In this document: piece by piece, positions 1 through 6,664 of the stretch
How positions within the stretch are numbered: position 1 is the stretch's first letter
How the letters are laid out: the number at the start of each line of letters is the position of its first letter
Assembly (NCBI GenBank): GCA_030627155.1
Contig: DAOUSP010000067.1
Span: 1 to 6,789, forward strand
Reading direction: 5' to 3'
Length of the DNA: 6,789 nt
Source of the DNA: Candidatus Aminicenantota bacterium
GTDB taxonomy: Bacteria > Acidobacteriota > Aminicenantia > Aminicenantales > Aminicenantaceae
Made by a program: the position numbers and the translations under genes
The notes under the pieces: model-generated
What the model was told of the DNA's origin: nothing
Seen by the model: the letters and a program-made list of their open reading frames with translations, nothing else
Databases searched by the model: none

Positions 1-406
1 AGATTAAGCCTTTGACTGAAGGATAAGTCATGAAAGGTCTTTGGTCGATTTTATCCGGAGGCCCAAGATAGATGTATATTCTTCCCCTATCAGTCTTCCA
101 TCCGGGTATGCCTTCTATAAAACGAAGGTTGGCATACTCGATTCTTCTAAAAAACTCTTCTCTAAATTCGTTCTCTTCTGTTTCCGGATCCGGGTCCCTT
201 TTTGCCCAGAAATCTTCGATAAATTCCTCCCGGGATTTCTGATCTGGAAGATGATGAAAAATATTTTTTTCCTGTTGTGTCATTATGAGACGGGCTGTCT
301 CATAAAAATCCTGGCTTGCAGGATCAAGGGAAACTTTTCCTGAAAATCCACAGCTCATCAAGGATACAACAGCAATTATAATCAGAGCGGAAATCAAATA
401 TTTCAC
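1..406 (-). CDS. GWxTD domain-containing lipoprotein, partial (3' end outside window)
   Basis: The first 135 codons are visible; the gene continues past the left edge. It starts at GTG (406-404), which overlaps the TGA stop of the upstream hydrolase gene as GTGA. An AGGG lies 7 nt before the start, inside that gene's last codons. The N-terminus is a lipoprotein signal: MKYLI, a hydrophobic run, then SLMSC with the lipidated Cys at residue 19 (Met at -2 is a slight departure from the usual lipobox). The mature part shows FWAKRDPDPET (66-76), the E/F/R-rich helix after it, and GWKTDRGRIYIYLGPPD (102-118). This is the diagnostic core of GWxTD proteins, which occur in Acidobacteriota, Aminicenantes and Bacteroidota-like lineages and have no established biochemical role. 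Tethering to a membrane is inferred from the lipobox. The family call is firm; function is unknown. The tight overlap implies co-translation with the hydrolase. Confidence 0.9.
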   Translation of the reverse strand, partial: MKYLISALIIIAVVSLMSCGFSGKVSLDPASQDFYETARLIMTQQEKNIFHHLPDQKSREEFIEDFWAKRDPDPETEENEFREEFFRRIEYANLRFIEGIPGWKTDRGRIYIYLGPPDKIDQRPFMTYPSVKGLI

Positions 407-2538
407 TGTTTTTCCCTGCATTTTTGAATCAAGGCATTGAGCTTATCTTTCTCTTTAGGTGGGAGTAAGTGATAGTTTTTTTCTTTATATTTAGTAAAAA
501 AGGCAAGGGCCTGTGTTTTATCGCCTTTTTCCAAATAGGCTGAGCCCAAGTTATAAAGAGCAAACCCAAAATCTGGGTTTAGTTCCACGGCTTTTTCCCA
601 GCAGTAAATCGCTCCTTTTATATTCCCAACATGTCGGTAAGCAGCTCCTAGCCCATTGTAAGCCGAACTATAATTTTGATCCAGCTCAATAGCCCTTTTA
701 AAGTTTTGGAGAGATTTTTTGTGATCGCTGCGGCTTTTTGTTTTAAGAAACAAAGAAAGATAAAGAGAGCCGAGGTTATTGAAGACTATGGGATAATTAT
801 TATCCAGAGAAAGAGCTTTCTGATAGGCCGCCAGGGCATTTTCAAAATCCCCCTTCCTCCAGTAAGCTACTCCTAAATAGTTCCAAAGCTCAGGATCATA
901 GTCTATGAGAGCTAGGCCTTTCTCAAGAATTTCGACAGCAGCATCATATTGGCCGACTTCAGTAAGAAAAAGGCCAAATGTGGTGATTATCTTATAACTC
1001 GAGGGATTATTTCCAAATCCTTCTCTTAAAACATCTACAGCCAGCCTTAATTTGCCTTGCTCTTTGTACAGGGTTGCTAAATAAGTATAGGCCAGATCAA
1101 AATCCTTTCTCTCTGCAATGATTTCTTTCAGAAGAGTCACTCCCTCCTCAATATTACCCTTATGATAAGAACCCATTGCTTTCATCAATTTGGTTTGATA
1201 AGGAAGAAGGACTTTTAAATCATCTTTTTTGGAAAAAGTTTCCTTTTTAGAAATTTGCGGGTTCGAGACATAACCCAGACTTCTTAGCTTCTCAAGAGAT
1301 TCCTTATCAATTCTCTGTTTTGCTTTCTTCTCCCCAATATAAGATTGCACCTCAATTACTTTTTCAAGTTTCCTTCTATAGGCATTTAACTCTTTAGCCG
1401 GCGCGAGGTTTTCTAATTCATCAAAATCCTTTTCCAAATCATAAAATTCCGGTATCGGTGAATCAATAAACTTTCCATTCTCCTCGATATAACCCTTCAA
1501 AGGAGCCCATCCTCTGCTGTAGTAAGGATACAGAGATTCAAAATAAATGGCTCGTTTAGCCAGTTTTTTCCCTTTAATAGCCGGCAAGATGGAAACACCC
1601 TGAAGAAAAGACGGCTTTTCAATATTTAAAATGTCACAAACCGTAGGATAAATATCTGTATGACAGACATTCTGATCTATCTTTTTTGGATTTATTCCGG
1701 GAAAAGAGATAATCAAAGGCACCCAAATCGTGCTGTTGTAGGCAAAATAACCATGAGTTGACTCTCCATGCTGCCCCAACGATTCACCGTGATCTGCAGT
1801 AAAAATTACCAAAGTCTCATCCTTCAAATTTTTTTCTTCCAAGTAATTAAATAACTTTCCCAATGCAAAATCAACATAAGCCACTTCGCCGTCGTAGAGA
1901 TGACTATTGTATTTAGTCTTGAAAGGCTCTGGAGGATCATACCGCTGGTGAGGATCAAAGCAATGAATCCAGAGGAACCAGGGGTTAGTTTTGTCTCCAA
2001 GCCAGCTTAATGCTTTTTCAACAACAACTTCAGCCTTTCTCTCGACATAAGAAAATTCCTGTGAGCTTTTGCTCCCGTAATTGTCATCATAGACATCGAA
2101 TCCCTGGGTAAGCCCAAACCTTGAGTCCAACGGAAATGCCCCTACAAAAGCACCGGTGGAATAGCCGTAGTTCTTCAGATGCTCTGCCAAAGTTAAAAAT
2201 TCTTTTCTCACGATAAAATTAGAGTTGTCGTGAACCCCGTGATAGAGAGGCGTTGTCCCTAAAAGGATGTTGGTATGGGAAGGCAGAGTCGTTGGAGTAT
2301 TGGCAAAGGCTTTTAAAAATAGAGCTCCCTTTTCCGCCAAGCCATCGATATTTGGAGTCTTCAAATGTTCCCTGCTGTAACAGCTCAACCTGTCTGCTCT
2401 CAAAGTATCTATCGTGATGAGGAGAAAATTGAGCCTGACATTCTTTGAATTTCTTTGGGGAAATAATGAAGAAACAGAAAAAGACAGGCTCAAAAGAAGA
2501 AAAAACACAAAAAAAATAAAGCCTCTATATGTTTTCAT
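403..2538 (-). CDS. Exported sulfatase/alkaline-phosphatase-superfamily hydrolase fused to TPR repeats
   Basis: The protein has 711 residues. The N-terminus is MKTYRG plus a hydrophobic stretch (about 7-25), a signal peptide or uncleaved anchor, so the enzyme should act outside the cytoplasm. The catalytic domain spans about 36-380. Visible features are the metal-site strand ITIDTLRADR (41-50, Asp44), TPTTLPSH (81-88), FDPHQRYDPP (194-203), FTADHGESLGQHGE (246-259, Asp249/His250), THG (261-263), and the typical closing segment EFYDLEKDFDELENLA (364-379). About seven TPRs follow (roughly 446-690), for example those ending in NYLGVAYW and YNGLGAAY. At the nucleophile site the sulfatase signature C/S-x-P-x-R reads T84-L-P-S-H88. 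Formylglycine maturation is therefore not possible, and a Thr nucleophile, as in phosphodiesterase or phosphotransferase relatives, is inferred. The substrate is unknown. The Shine-Dalgarno is weak (GAGAG about 13 nt upstream), which suggests coupling to upstream translation. The TPRs suggest a protein partner, possibly in the same cluster. Confidence 0.93.
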   Translation of the reverse strand: MKTYRGFIFFVFFLLLSLSFSVSSLFPQRNSKNVRLNFLLITIDTLRADRLSCYSREHLKTPNIDGLAEKGALFLKAFANTPTTLPSHTNILLGTTPLYHGVHDNSNFIVRKEFLTLAEHLKNYGYSTGAFVGAFPLDSRFGLTQGFDVYDDNYGSKSSQEFSYVERKAEVVVEKALSWLGDKTNPWFLWIHCFDPHQRYDPPEPFKTKYNSHLYDGEVAYVDFALGKLFNYLEEKNLKDETLVIFTADHGESLGQHGESTHGYFAYNSTIWVPLIISFPGINPKKIDQNVCHTDIYPTVCDILNIEKPSFLQGVSILPAIKGKKLAKRAIYFESLYPYYSRGWAPLKGYIEENGKFIDSPIPEFYDLEKDFDELENLAPAKELNAYRRKLEKVIEVQSYIGEKKAKQRIDKESLEKLRSLGYVSNPQISKKETFSKKDDLKVLLPYQTKLMKAMGSYHKGNIEEGVTLLKEIIAERKDFDLAYTYLATLYKEQGKLRLAVDVLREGFGNNPSSYKIITTFGLFLTEVGQYDAAVEILEKGLALIDYDPELWNYLGVAYWRKGDFENALAAYQKALSLDNNYPIVFNNLGSLYLSLFLKTKSRSDHKKSLQNFKRAIELDQNYSSAYNGLGAAYRHVGNIKGAIYCWEKAVELNPDFGFALYNLGSAYLEKGDKTQALAFFTKYKEKNYHLLPPKEKDKLNALIQKCREKQ

Positions 2539-2657
2539 CGAATTAAATTTTCTCTCAGTCTCGAATTAATATTGTTATTTGCCACTTCGGGCAACACCAT
2601 TTCCCCATTATTGCGAGTGATCACATGGAGCGTGTCAGGGAAAAAATGAGATGCCAT
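2535..2657 (-). CDS. Possible 40-residue small protein or gene remnant between TPR gene and hydrolase
   Basis: An open frame begins at ATG 2657, 6 nt after the TAA of the upstream gene and in the same frame as that gene. It ends at a TGA that overlaps the hydrolase start codon as ATGA. No good ribosome site precedes it (GGGAG is about 17 nt away), so translation would need reinitiation after the upstream stop. The residues look protein-like: MASHFFPDTLHVITRNNGE at the N-terminus, then an Asn-rich part and a basic end (RLRENLIR). The H-V-x-x-R-x-N pattern at 11-17 faintly recalls the N-terminal motif of Y1/REP-type transposases (YHVTxRGN), so a decayed transposase start is one possibility. An eroded C-terminal extension of the upstream gene is another. 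An open frame this short can arise by chance, so the call is tentative. Confidence 0.35.
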   Translation of the reverse strand: MASHFFPDTLHVITRNNGEMVLPEVANNNINSRLRENLIR

Positions 2658-2663
2658 CTTTTT

Positions 2664-3599
2664 TTATGAGATTGCTCCCTTGATTTTCGTTTTTAAAAAT
2701 TCAATAAAGCGCTTCACCTGAGAAGCCCTTTCTGAATCAGGGTCATACTTTAAATAATTTTCAAAAGCATCAACTGAATCTCTATATTTTTCGAGAGTCA
2801 AATAGGAAAGGCCCAGTTGATAAAGACCATCGAGAAAATCATTCTGGATTTCGACCGCTTTTTTATAATATTTTAAGGCCTCTTTAAACTTTGATTGATT
2901 GTAAAAATTTGATCCAATATTGAATAAAACCATAGGGTCCTTAATCTTTTCAAATTCGATCTTGTTGTACCACTCCAGGGCTTTATCTTCTTCTCCTCTG
3001 TTAGAACAGCAATTTCCTATGAGAAGCATGGATTCCTGGTTTTCAGGATCCTTTTCTAAGACTTTTCTGTAATATTCTTCAGCCTGATCATATTTTTCCA
3101 TCTGGAAATAACAATTCCCGATGTTTTGATGGATGATGCATGCATCGGGAAATTCCTCAAGTATTTTCTTATAGACTTCCATTGCATCTTCATATTTTTC
3201 TTCGTCAAAAAGCTCGTTCCCTTTCCTGAGCTCAACCTTTAAGTCTTCTGTAATAACCAAGCCCTCAATCTTCTTCAAGGTCACTTCTATATTATGGTTT
3301 TTATCATATTCTTTAAGCTCTGCACTTATCTTTTTTGGTATATAGCCAGCTTTTTCAAAATCAATATTCCACTCTCCCCCTCTTATGTAAAAGGCTTTCC
3401 ACTTCCCATTGGCATCTGTTGCGGTTTCAAATCCTGATTGAGATTTCAAGGAATAAAGCTTAACTTTGACACCTTCCAAGGGATTGCCCTGTTCGTCATA
3501 AACATACCCAATGACTTTTCCCTTACCTCTGTAACCCTGAGACAAAACAAAGGAACTGATTAATAAAAGGAAAATTAATAGAAATCCTGCTTTTTTCAT
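2664..3599 (-). CDS. Secreted carboxypeptidase-regulatory-like domain protein with five TPR repeats
   Basis: The protein has 311 residues from the chosen ATG at 3599, which has AAAAGGAGG (3606-3614) spaced 6 nt upstream. An in-frame ATG at 3626 exists, but it would place that ribosome site inside the coding sequence, so the shorter start is preferred. The signal peptide is MKKAG plus a hydrophobic core (6-19), probably cleaved near VLS|QG (20/21). Residues about 27-108 form a carboxypeptidase-regulatory-like beta-sandwich (GYVYDEQGNPLEGVKVKLYS, then TDANGKW and KAGYIPKK), the same fold type that opens the neighbouring receptor. After a short linker come five consecutive TPRs (about 118-290), with typical N-IGNCYF..M.KYDQAEEYYRK patterns. 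No catalytic motif is seen. It probably serves as a periplasmic or surface binding scaffold; a partnership with the receptor or the hydrolase is inferred from position only. It lies just after a strong terminator. Confidence 0.9.
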   Translation of the reverse strand: MKKAGFLLIFLLLISSFVLSQGYRGKGKVIGYVYDEQGNPLEGVKVKLYSLKSQSGFETATDANGKWKAFYIRGGEWNIDFEKAGYIPKKISAELKEYDKNHNIEVTLKKIEGLVITEDLKVELRKGNELFDEEKYEDAMEVYKKILEEFPDACIIHQNIGNCYFQMEKYDQAEEYYRKVLEKDPENQESMLLIGNCCSNRGEEDKALEWYNKIEFEKIKDPMVLFNIGSNFYNQSKFKEALKYYKKAVEIQNDFLDGLYQLGLSYLTLEKYRDSVDAFENYLKYDPDSERASQVKRFIEFLKTKIKGAIS

Positions 3600-3605
3600 C
3601 CAAAA

Positions 3606-3614
3606 CCTCCTTTT
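3606..3614 (-). promoter_or_regulatory. Shine-Dalgarno deciding the start of the TPR gene
   Basis: AAAAGGAGG on the minus strand lies 6 nt (TTTTGG) before the ATG at 3599. It is almost fully complementary to the 16S 3' end and rules in favour of this ATG over the in-frame ATG 27 nt further upstream. Confidence 0.85.
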
Positions 3615-3636
3615 AAATTTTATCATTTAATGAAAT

Positions 3637-3677
3637 AAAAAAAAAGCCCCTCCCTTCATAATAAAGGGAGGGGCTTT
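3637..3677 (-). terminator. Strong intrinsic terminator after the receptor gene
   Basis: There is a perfect 14-bp inverted repeat (arms 3643-3656 and 3664-3677, AAAGCCCCTCCCTT with its complement) and a 7-nt loop. In the minus-strand transcript it is followed by nine uridines (3645-3637, overlapping the stem foot). On the plus strand no T-run follows, so it acts for minus-strand transcription only. It lies 23 nt after the receptor stop and 37 nt before the next start codon. That makes it a likely partial stop that lowers expression of the downstream genes relative to the receptor, unless those genes have their own promoter overlapping it. Confidence 0.93.
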
Positions 3678-3700
3678 GAGTTCGTACTTTTGGAGTCTGC

Positions 3701-6592
3701 TTAGAAGTTGAACCTTATCCCGAATCTAATGACTCTGGGATTGAGAATTCTCAAAGGATCCCCGAACGTGGTTGCAGTGATGCGAGTTTGTTGCTTTAAG
3801 GCATGAGCAGAGTTGGTGAGATTGAAAGCATCTACTGCAAGGATAACAGTGGAAGTATCAGATACCTGGAAAACTTTCTCCAATCTGAAATTCAGTACCC
3901 AGAAAGCTGGCAGCCGCTCATCACCGAATTTTCCACCACCGTCCGGACTACCGTAAACACTGCGATTACCAATTCCAGGGCGATATGCTAATACATCGGT
4001 AGGCATAACATATCCTTCTCGAGCAACGAAGACTCCACTGACGTTAATGCCATAAGGCAACTGGTAGAGACCGGAGAGTTTAAACTGCCATCTGGAATTG
4101 ACGTAAATCCCTCTGACTCCTGAACCACTGCTTTCGGGAGCAACCACACCACCGTCATAATATTCAATATTTTGCGGATCGACATAGTCACCTTCGTAGT
4201 GTCTAGTCCAATCTGAATAGGTGAATGAGGCATCCATCATCCATCCTCCTGAAAGTCTCTTCTTTAAAACGAGTTGGCCAGCGAGATAACGATCAAATCG
4301 ATTTTCATAATTGGTTCTGTACCTGTAGGGAAAGTATTGGGAGCGACCATAAATAGGATAACCGGTTATAGGCTCTGTACCGACCTGATAATAGTTGCTC
4401 GAGTCTTCCACAGTACCGTCAGGCAGCATACCTTTAGTCCACGTCTGACGATGCTGCTTCTTGTAGAAAAATTCCGCACGGGCCGCAAAATCGGTGAACA
4501 GCTCTTTCTCATAAGAAATTGTAAGCTCATCCAGAAGAGGAGAATTGTAATCGGGATCAAATTTATTGCGAACAGCTACACTTGAGGGATTATCGGGGTT
4601 AAGACCACCATACCAGAGCCAGTAATCAGGATCGTTTACATCCTTCAGATTGCCTGTGTCCCAGTCATACCCAAAGAGTTCATCCGCAGTCACACGACCA
4701 TCTCCGTTTAAATCCTGCCAGATCACATCAATCTCAGTCCACCCAATCGGGTTGGAATGATATGCCATATCAAAGCCAGATTGACCACCATAGCGGGCCA
4801 TTGACAGCTTGATAACGTCTTTTCCGTTTCCAAAAATGTCATAGATAAAACTCACTCTTGGAGATAGCACTTGCCACTTGACACCCGGATCCAGCTCGTC
4901 AATCTTAAGATGCTGCATGTACTGAGGCAGCCACGGTGATGCAGGAACATCTTCGTCTTTGACCATGGACTGTTCCTGGTCATACCTTAGTCCGATATTG
5001 ACTGCCAGTTTACCGAATGTCATTGTATCCTGAATATATGCAGAATATCGGGCGAACCAGACATTTAACAGGTAGTCCCTTAAAAGCCAGGCTTCCCACC
5101 ACTCTCCTGTCGGAAGAGAAGGATCAGGTCCATAATAAGCAAGACGCAGGTTTCCTTCATAGAAATCATAAGTAGTAGTTGTGGCTGTTACATAGTCTAC
5201 TCCAAATTTGATTTCGTGGTCTCCGCCGAGTATTCCTTCGGCAAAATAGTTTCCGGTTAAGTTTAAGTTGAGCTGGTTTCTATCACATCCATAATCATCA
5301 ATGTTTCCTGAGGCAAAGAAGGTGGGGTAATAGACAGTTATCAAGTAATCTCCGGAACCATCAGGAGTCCTTTCGCCCTGTACCGGGCGCAAAGCAAATC
5401 CACCATCCATGTAGACTCCCTTGGCATTGAGATAAAGGTTTCCGAACATCTGTTCCAGTTCAGCTTTCCAAATAAAACCAGGGCCATCCTGGTTCCAGAG
5501 TGTCTCCGGGCCCTGAACCGTGTAACCCCAGTTAGCCCTGCCCCATTTTAGCTTGTTGTCCCATTCAACAAAGCCTTCCATTCTTGTGTTAGGAGTAAGC
5601 TGCAGATTGAGTTTTCCATATCCAGAGACTAACCAGGTCTTATCCGATGTCCCGGCCAGAGTTCTTGAATCAATATCCTGAATCCCCCAGGAACCATAGA
5701 ACCAAGCTCTGTCTTTTACAAGGGGCCCGCCGAAGTTGGCACCATAAAGATAAACCCTGTTGATACCTGCTGAAGTATAGCCAATATCCTTTAGCTCTTG
5801 GGTAACGTTCTCTGCCTGCCAGGGAGCTCTCTCTACATCCATGTAAAACATCCCAGAATAGGCATTTCCGCCGCGCTTACTGACGATATTTAGCTGAACA
5901 CTACCGGTCTGAGCCCTTACATCGTTGTTTCCATAGTTGATTTGCAGTTCCTCATAACTTGAAATGTTGACATAAGCTGGAGCAGCTCCTAAAGCAGAAT
6001 TATCAGTGATGTTTGCTCCATCGATGCTCCATGTGGTGTCGTCTTCGCCTCCACCATGACCGAAATAGGAAGACTGCTGTCCGCCCTCGTTTCCGCCGAC
6101 ATCTTCTCTATCGATGAGCATTCCAGGAACAAGTGACATGATAACCCAGGGATTCCTGGATGTGGGCAAGCTCATTATCATCTCGCTTGAGATATTCGTA
6201 CCAACCTGAGTCTTTTTGGTATCGATGACAGGAGTCTCTCCCACAACTGTAATCTCCTCTTCAATTGTTGCTGCTTCAAGGACAATCTCCAGAGTGATGT
6301 CTCTTCCAAAGGAAACATCGAGTTTCTCCCGAATAACAGTCTTGAAGCCCGGAAGCTCAATCTTTAAGGTGTAGTCCCTGGCAACAGGAAGATTCATAAA
6401 CCTGAAATTTCCTCCTTCAGAAGTAATAGCAGACCTTGGAGCAGTCTTTACACCGGTCAAGCTCACTGCGACTCCAGGAAGAGGCACTCCCTCTGTATCT
6501 ACAACTTTTCCCCTAATGGCCCCAAATTCCTGAGCATAAGTGAAAACGCCAACTAACAATAGTAAACAAAAAAGGCTTAGAATTTTTTTCAA
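3701..6592 (-). CDS. TonB-dependent, Oar-like outer-membrane receptor with N-terminal carboxypeptidase-regulatory-like domain
   Basis: The protein has 963 residues. It starts at TTG (6592-6590) with GGAGG 5 nt upstream; the nearer ATG (6597) hits TGA after two codons. The signal peptide MKKILSLFCL... is probably cleaved at TYA|QE (20/21). Order of parts: carboxypeptidase-regulatory-like domain 23-106 (GKVVDTEGVPLPGVAVSLTG, GGNFRFMNLP); a TonB-box-like segment EEEITVVGE (111-119); plug domain about 120-240 (SLPTSRNPWVIMSLVPGM, WSIDGANITDNS, SVQLNIVSKRGGN); then a beta-barrel with many aromatic strands to the C-terminal RFGIRFNF, whose final Phe is the usual outer-membrane protein signal. It should import a ligand across the outer membrane using TonB energy; the ligand is not evident. 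No SusD-like partner lies in the window, which fits Oar-type rather than SusC-type receptors. Residues 627-638 (DLNGDGRVTADE) form an EF-hand-type calcium loop. The gene is headed by a sigma-54-type promoter and closed by a strong terminator. Confidence 0.95.
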   Translation of the reverse strand: MKKILSLFCLLLLVGVFTYAQEFGAIRGKVVDTEGVPLPGVAVSLTGVKTAPRSAITSEGGNFRFMNLPVARDYTLKIELPGFKTVIREKLDVSFGRDITLEIVLEAATIEEEITVVGETPVIDTKKTQVGTNISSEMIMSLPTSRNPWVIMSLVPGMLIDREDVGGNEGGQQSSYFGHGGGEDDTTWSIDGANITDNSALGAAPAYVNISSYEELQINYGNNDVRAQTGSVQLNIVSKRGGNAYSGMFYMDVERAPWQAENVTQELKDIGYTSAGINRVYLYGANFGGPLVKDRAWFYGSWGIQDIDSRTLAGTSDKTWLVSGYGKLNLQLTPNTRMEGFVEWDNKLKWGRANWGYTVQGPETLWNQDGPGFIWKAELEQMFGNLYLNAKGVYMDGGFALRPVQGERTPDGSGDYLITVYYPTFFASGNIDDYGCDRNQLNLNLTGNYFAEGILGGDHEIKFGVDYVTATTTTYDFYEGNLRLAYYGPDPSLPTGEWWEAWLLRDYLLNVWFARYSAYIQDTMTFGKLAVNIGLRYDQEQSMVKDEDVPASPWLPQYMQHLKIDELDPGVKWQVLSPRVSFIYDIFGNGKDVIKLSMARYGGQSGFDMAYHSNPIGWTEIDVIWQDLNGDGRVTADELFGYDWDTGNLKDVNDPDYWLWYGGLNPDNPSSVAVRNKFDPDYNSPLLDELTISYEKELFTDFAARAEFFYKKQHRQTWTKGMLPDGTVEDSSNYYQVGTEPITGYPIYGRSQYFPYRYRTNYENRFDRYLAGQLVLKKRLSGGWMMDASFTYSDWTRHYEGDYVDPQNIEYYDGGVVAPESSGSGVRGIYVNSRWQFKLSGLYQLPYGINVSGVFVAREGYVMPTDVLAYRPGIGNRSVYGSPDGGGKFGDERLPAFWVLNFRLEKVFQVSDTSTVILAVDAFNLTNSAHALKQQTRITATTFGDPLRILNPRVIRFGIRFNF
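4679..4714 (-). other. EF-hand-type calcium-binding loop encoded in the receptor barrel
   Basis: Residues 627-638 read DLNGDGRVTADE, matching the 12-residue EF-hand loop: acidic or amide at 1, 3 and 5, Gly at 6, a hydrophobic at 8 and Glu at 12. It sits between barrel strands in an acidic stretch (more D/N-rich residues follow to about 668), so it is probably in an extracellular loop. Calcium binding is inferred from the pattern. Confidence 0.7.
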
Positions 6593-6597
6593 TACAT

Positions 6598-6602
6598 CCT
6601 CC
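6598..6602 (-). promoter_or_regulatory. Shine-Dalgarno for the TTG-initiated receptor gene
   Basis: GGAGG with a 5-nt spacer (ATGTA) precedes the TTG. The ATG inside the spacer opens a two-codon frame ending in TGA that overlaps the TTG, so TTG is the only workable start for the receptor. Confidence 0.8.
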
Positions 6603-6608
6603 TTTTTT

Positions 6609-6627
6609 CCCCTCCTTTTTTGAGGGG
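6609..6627 (-). promoter_or_regulatory. Small leader hairpin masking an upstream Shine-Dalgarno-like copy
   Basis: In the minus-strand transcript CCCCTC (6627-6622) can pair with GAGGGG (6614-6609) across a 7-nt A-rich loop. This folds the second AAAAAAGGAGG copy away and leaves the copy nearest the start codon free. It is short, and its effect on translation is inference. Confidence 0.4.
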
Positions 6628-6646
6628 CAATTTTTACCTTGCCTTA

Positions 6647-6664
6647 GAGTGAAAATCTTCACTC
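6647..6664 (-). promoter_or_regulatory. Leader inverted repeat (7-bp stem, 4-nt loop)
   Basis: GAGTGAA-GATT-TTCACTC in the receptor mRNA leader is a perfect 7-bp stem. It could be an RNA hairpin or a dyad binding site. There is no U-run after it, so it is not a terminator. Confidence 0.45.

Noticed and set aside
41..343. Plus-strand 100-residue open frame
   Set aside because: It is antisense to the GWxTD lipoprotein gene, whose motifs are unmistakable; the plus-strand product shows no family features.
2579..2594. Inverted repeat TTGCC-N6-GGCAA between the TPR gene and the hydrolase
   Set aside because: The stem is only 5 bp and no T-run follows on either strand; not a credible terminator, and it lies within the candidate small ORF.
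2647..2660. AGAT-GCC-ATCT palindrome next to T-runs, just after the TPR gene
   Set aside because: A 4-bp stem with a 3-nt loop is too weak to be a terminator; the T-runs reflect local AT-richness.
3600..3636. Possible -10 box (GATAAAAT) in front of the TPR gene
   Set aside because: It overlaps the ribosome-site region and would leave no leader; no matching -35 outside the terminator stem.
3803..3991. Plus-strand short frames (also 676-876)
   Set aside because: They are antisense to receptor and TPR codons; no independent coding signal.
3988..4233. Minus-strand 81-residue open frame (also 4366-4560 and 6178-6360)
   Set aside because: These are alternative frames within the receptor gene, whose own frame is intact and domain-complete over its entire length.
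4274..4585. Plus-strand 103-residue open frame
   Set aside because: It lies wholly inside the receptor barrel on the opposite strand, without a ribosome site or recognisable domain.
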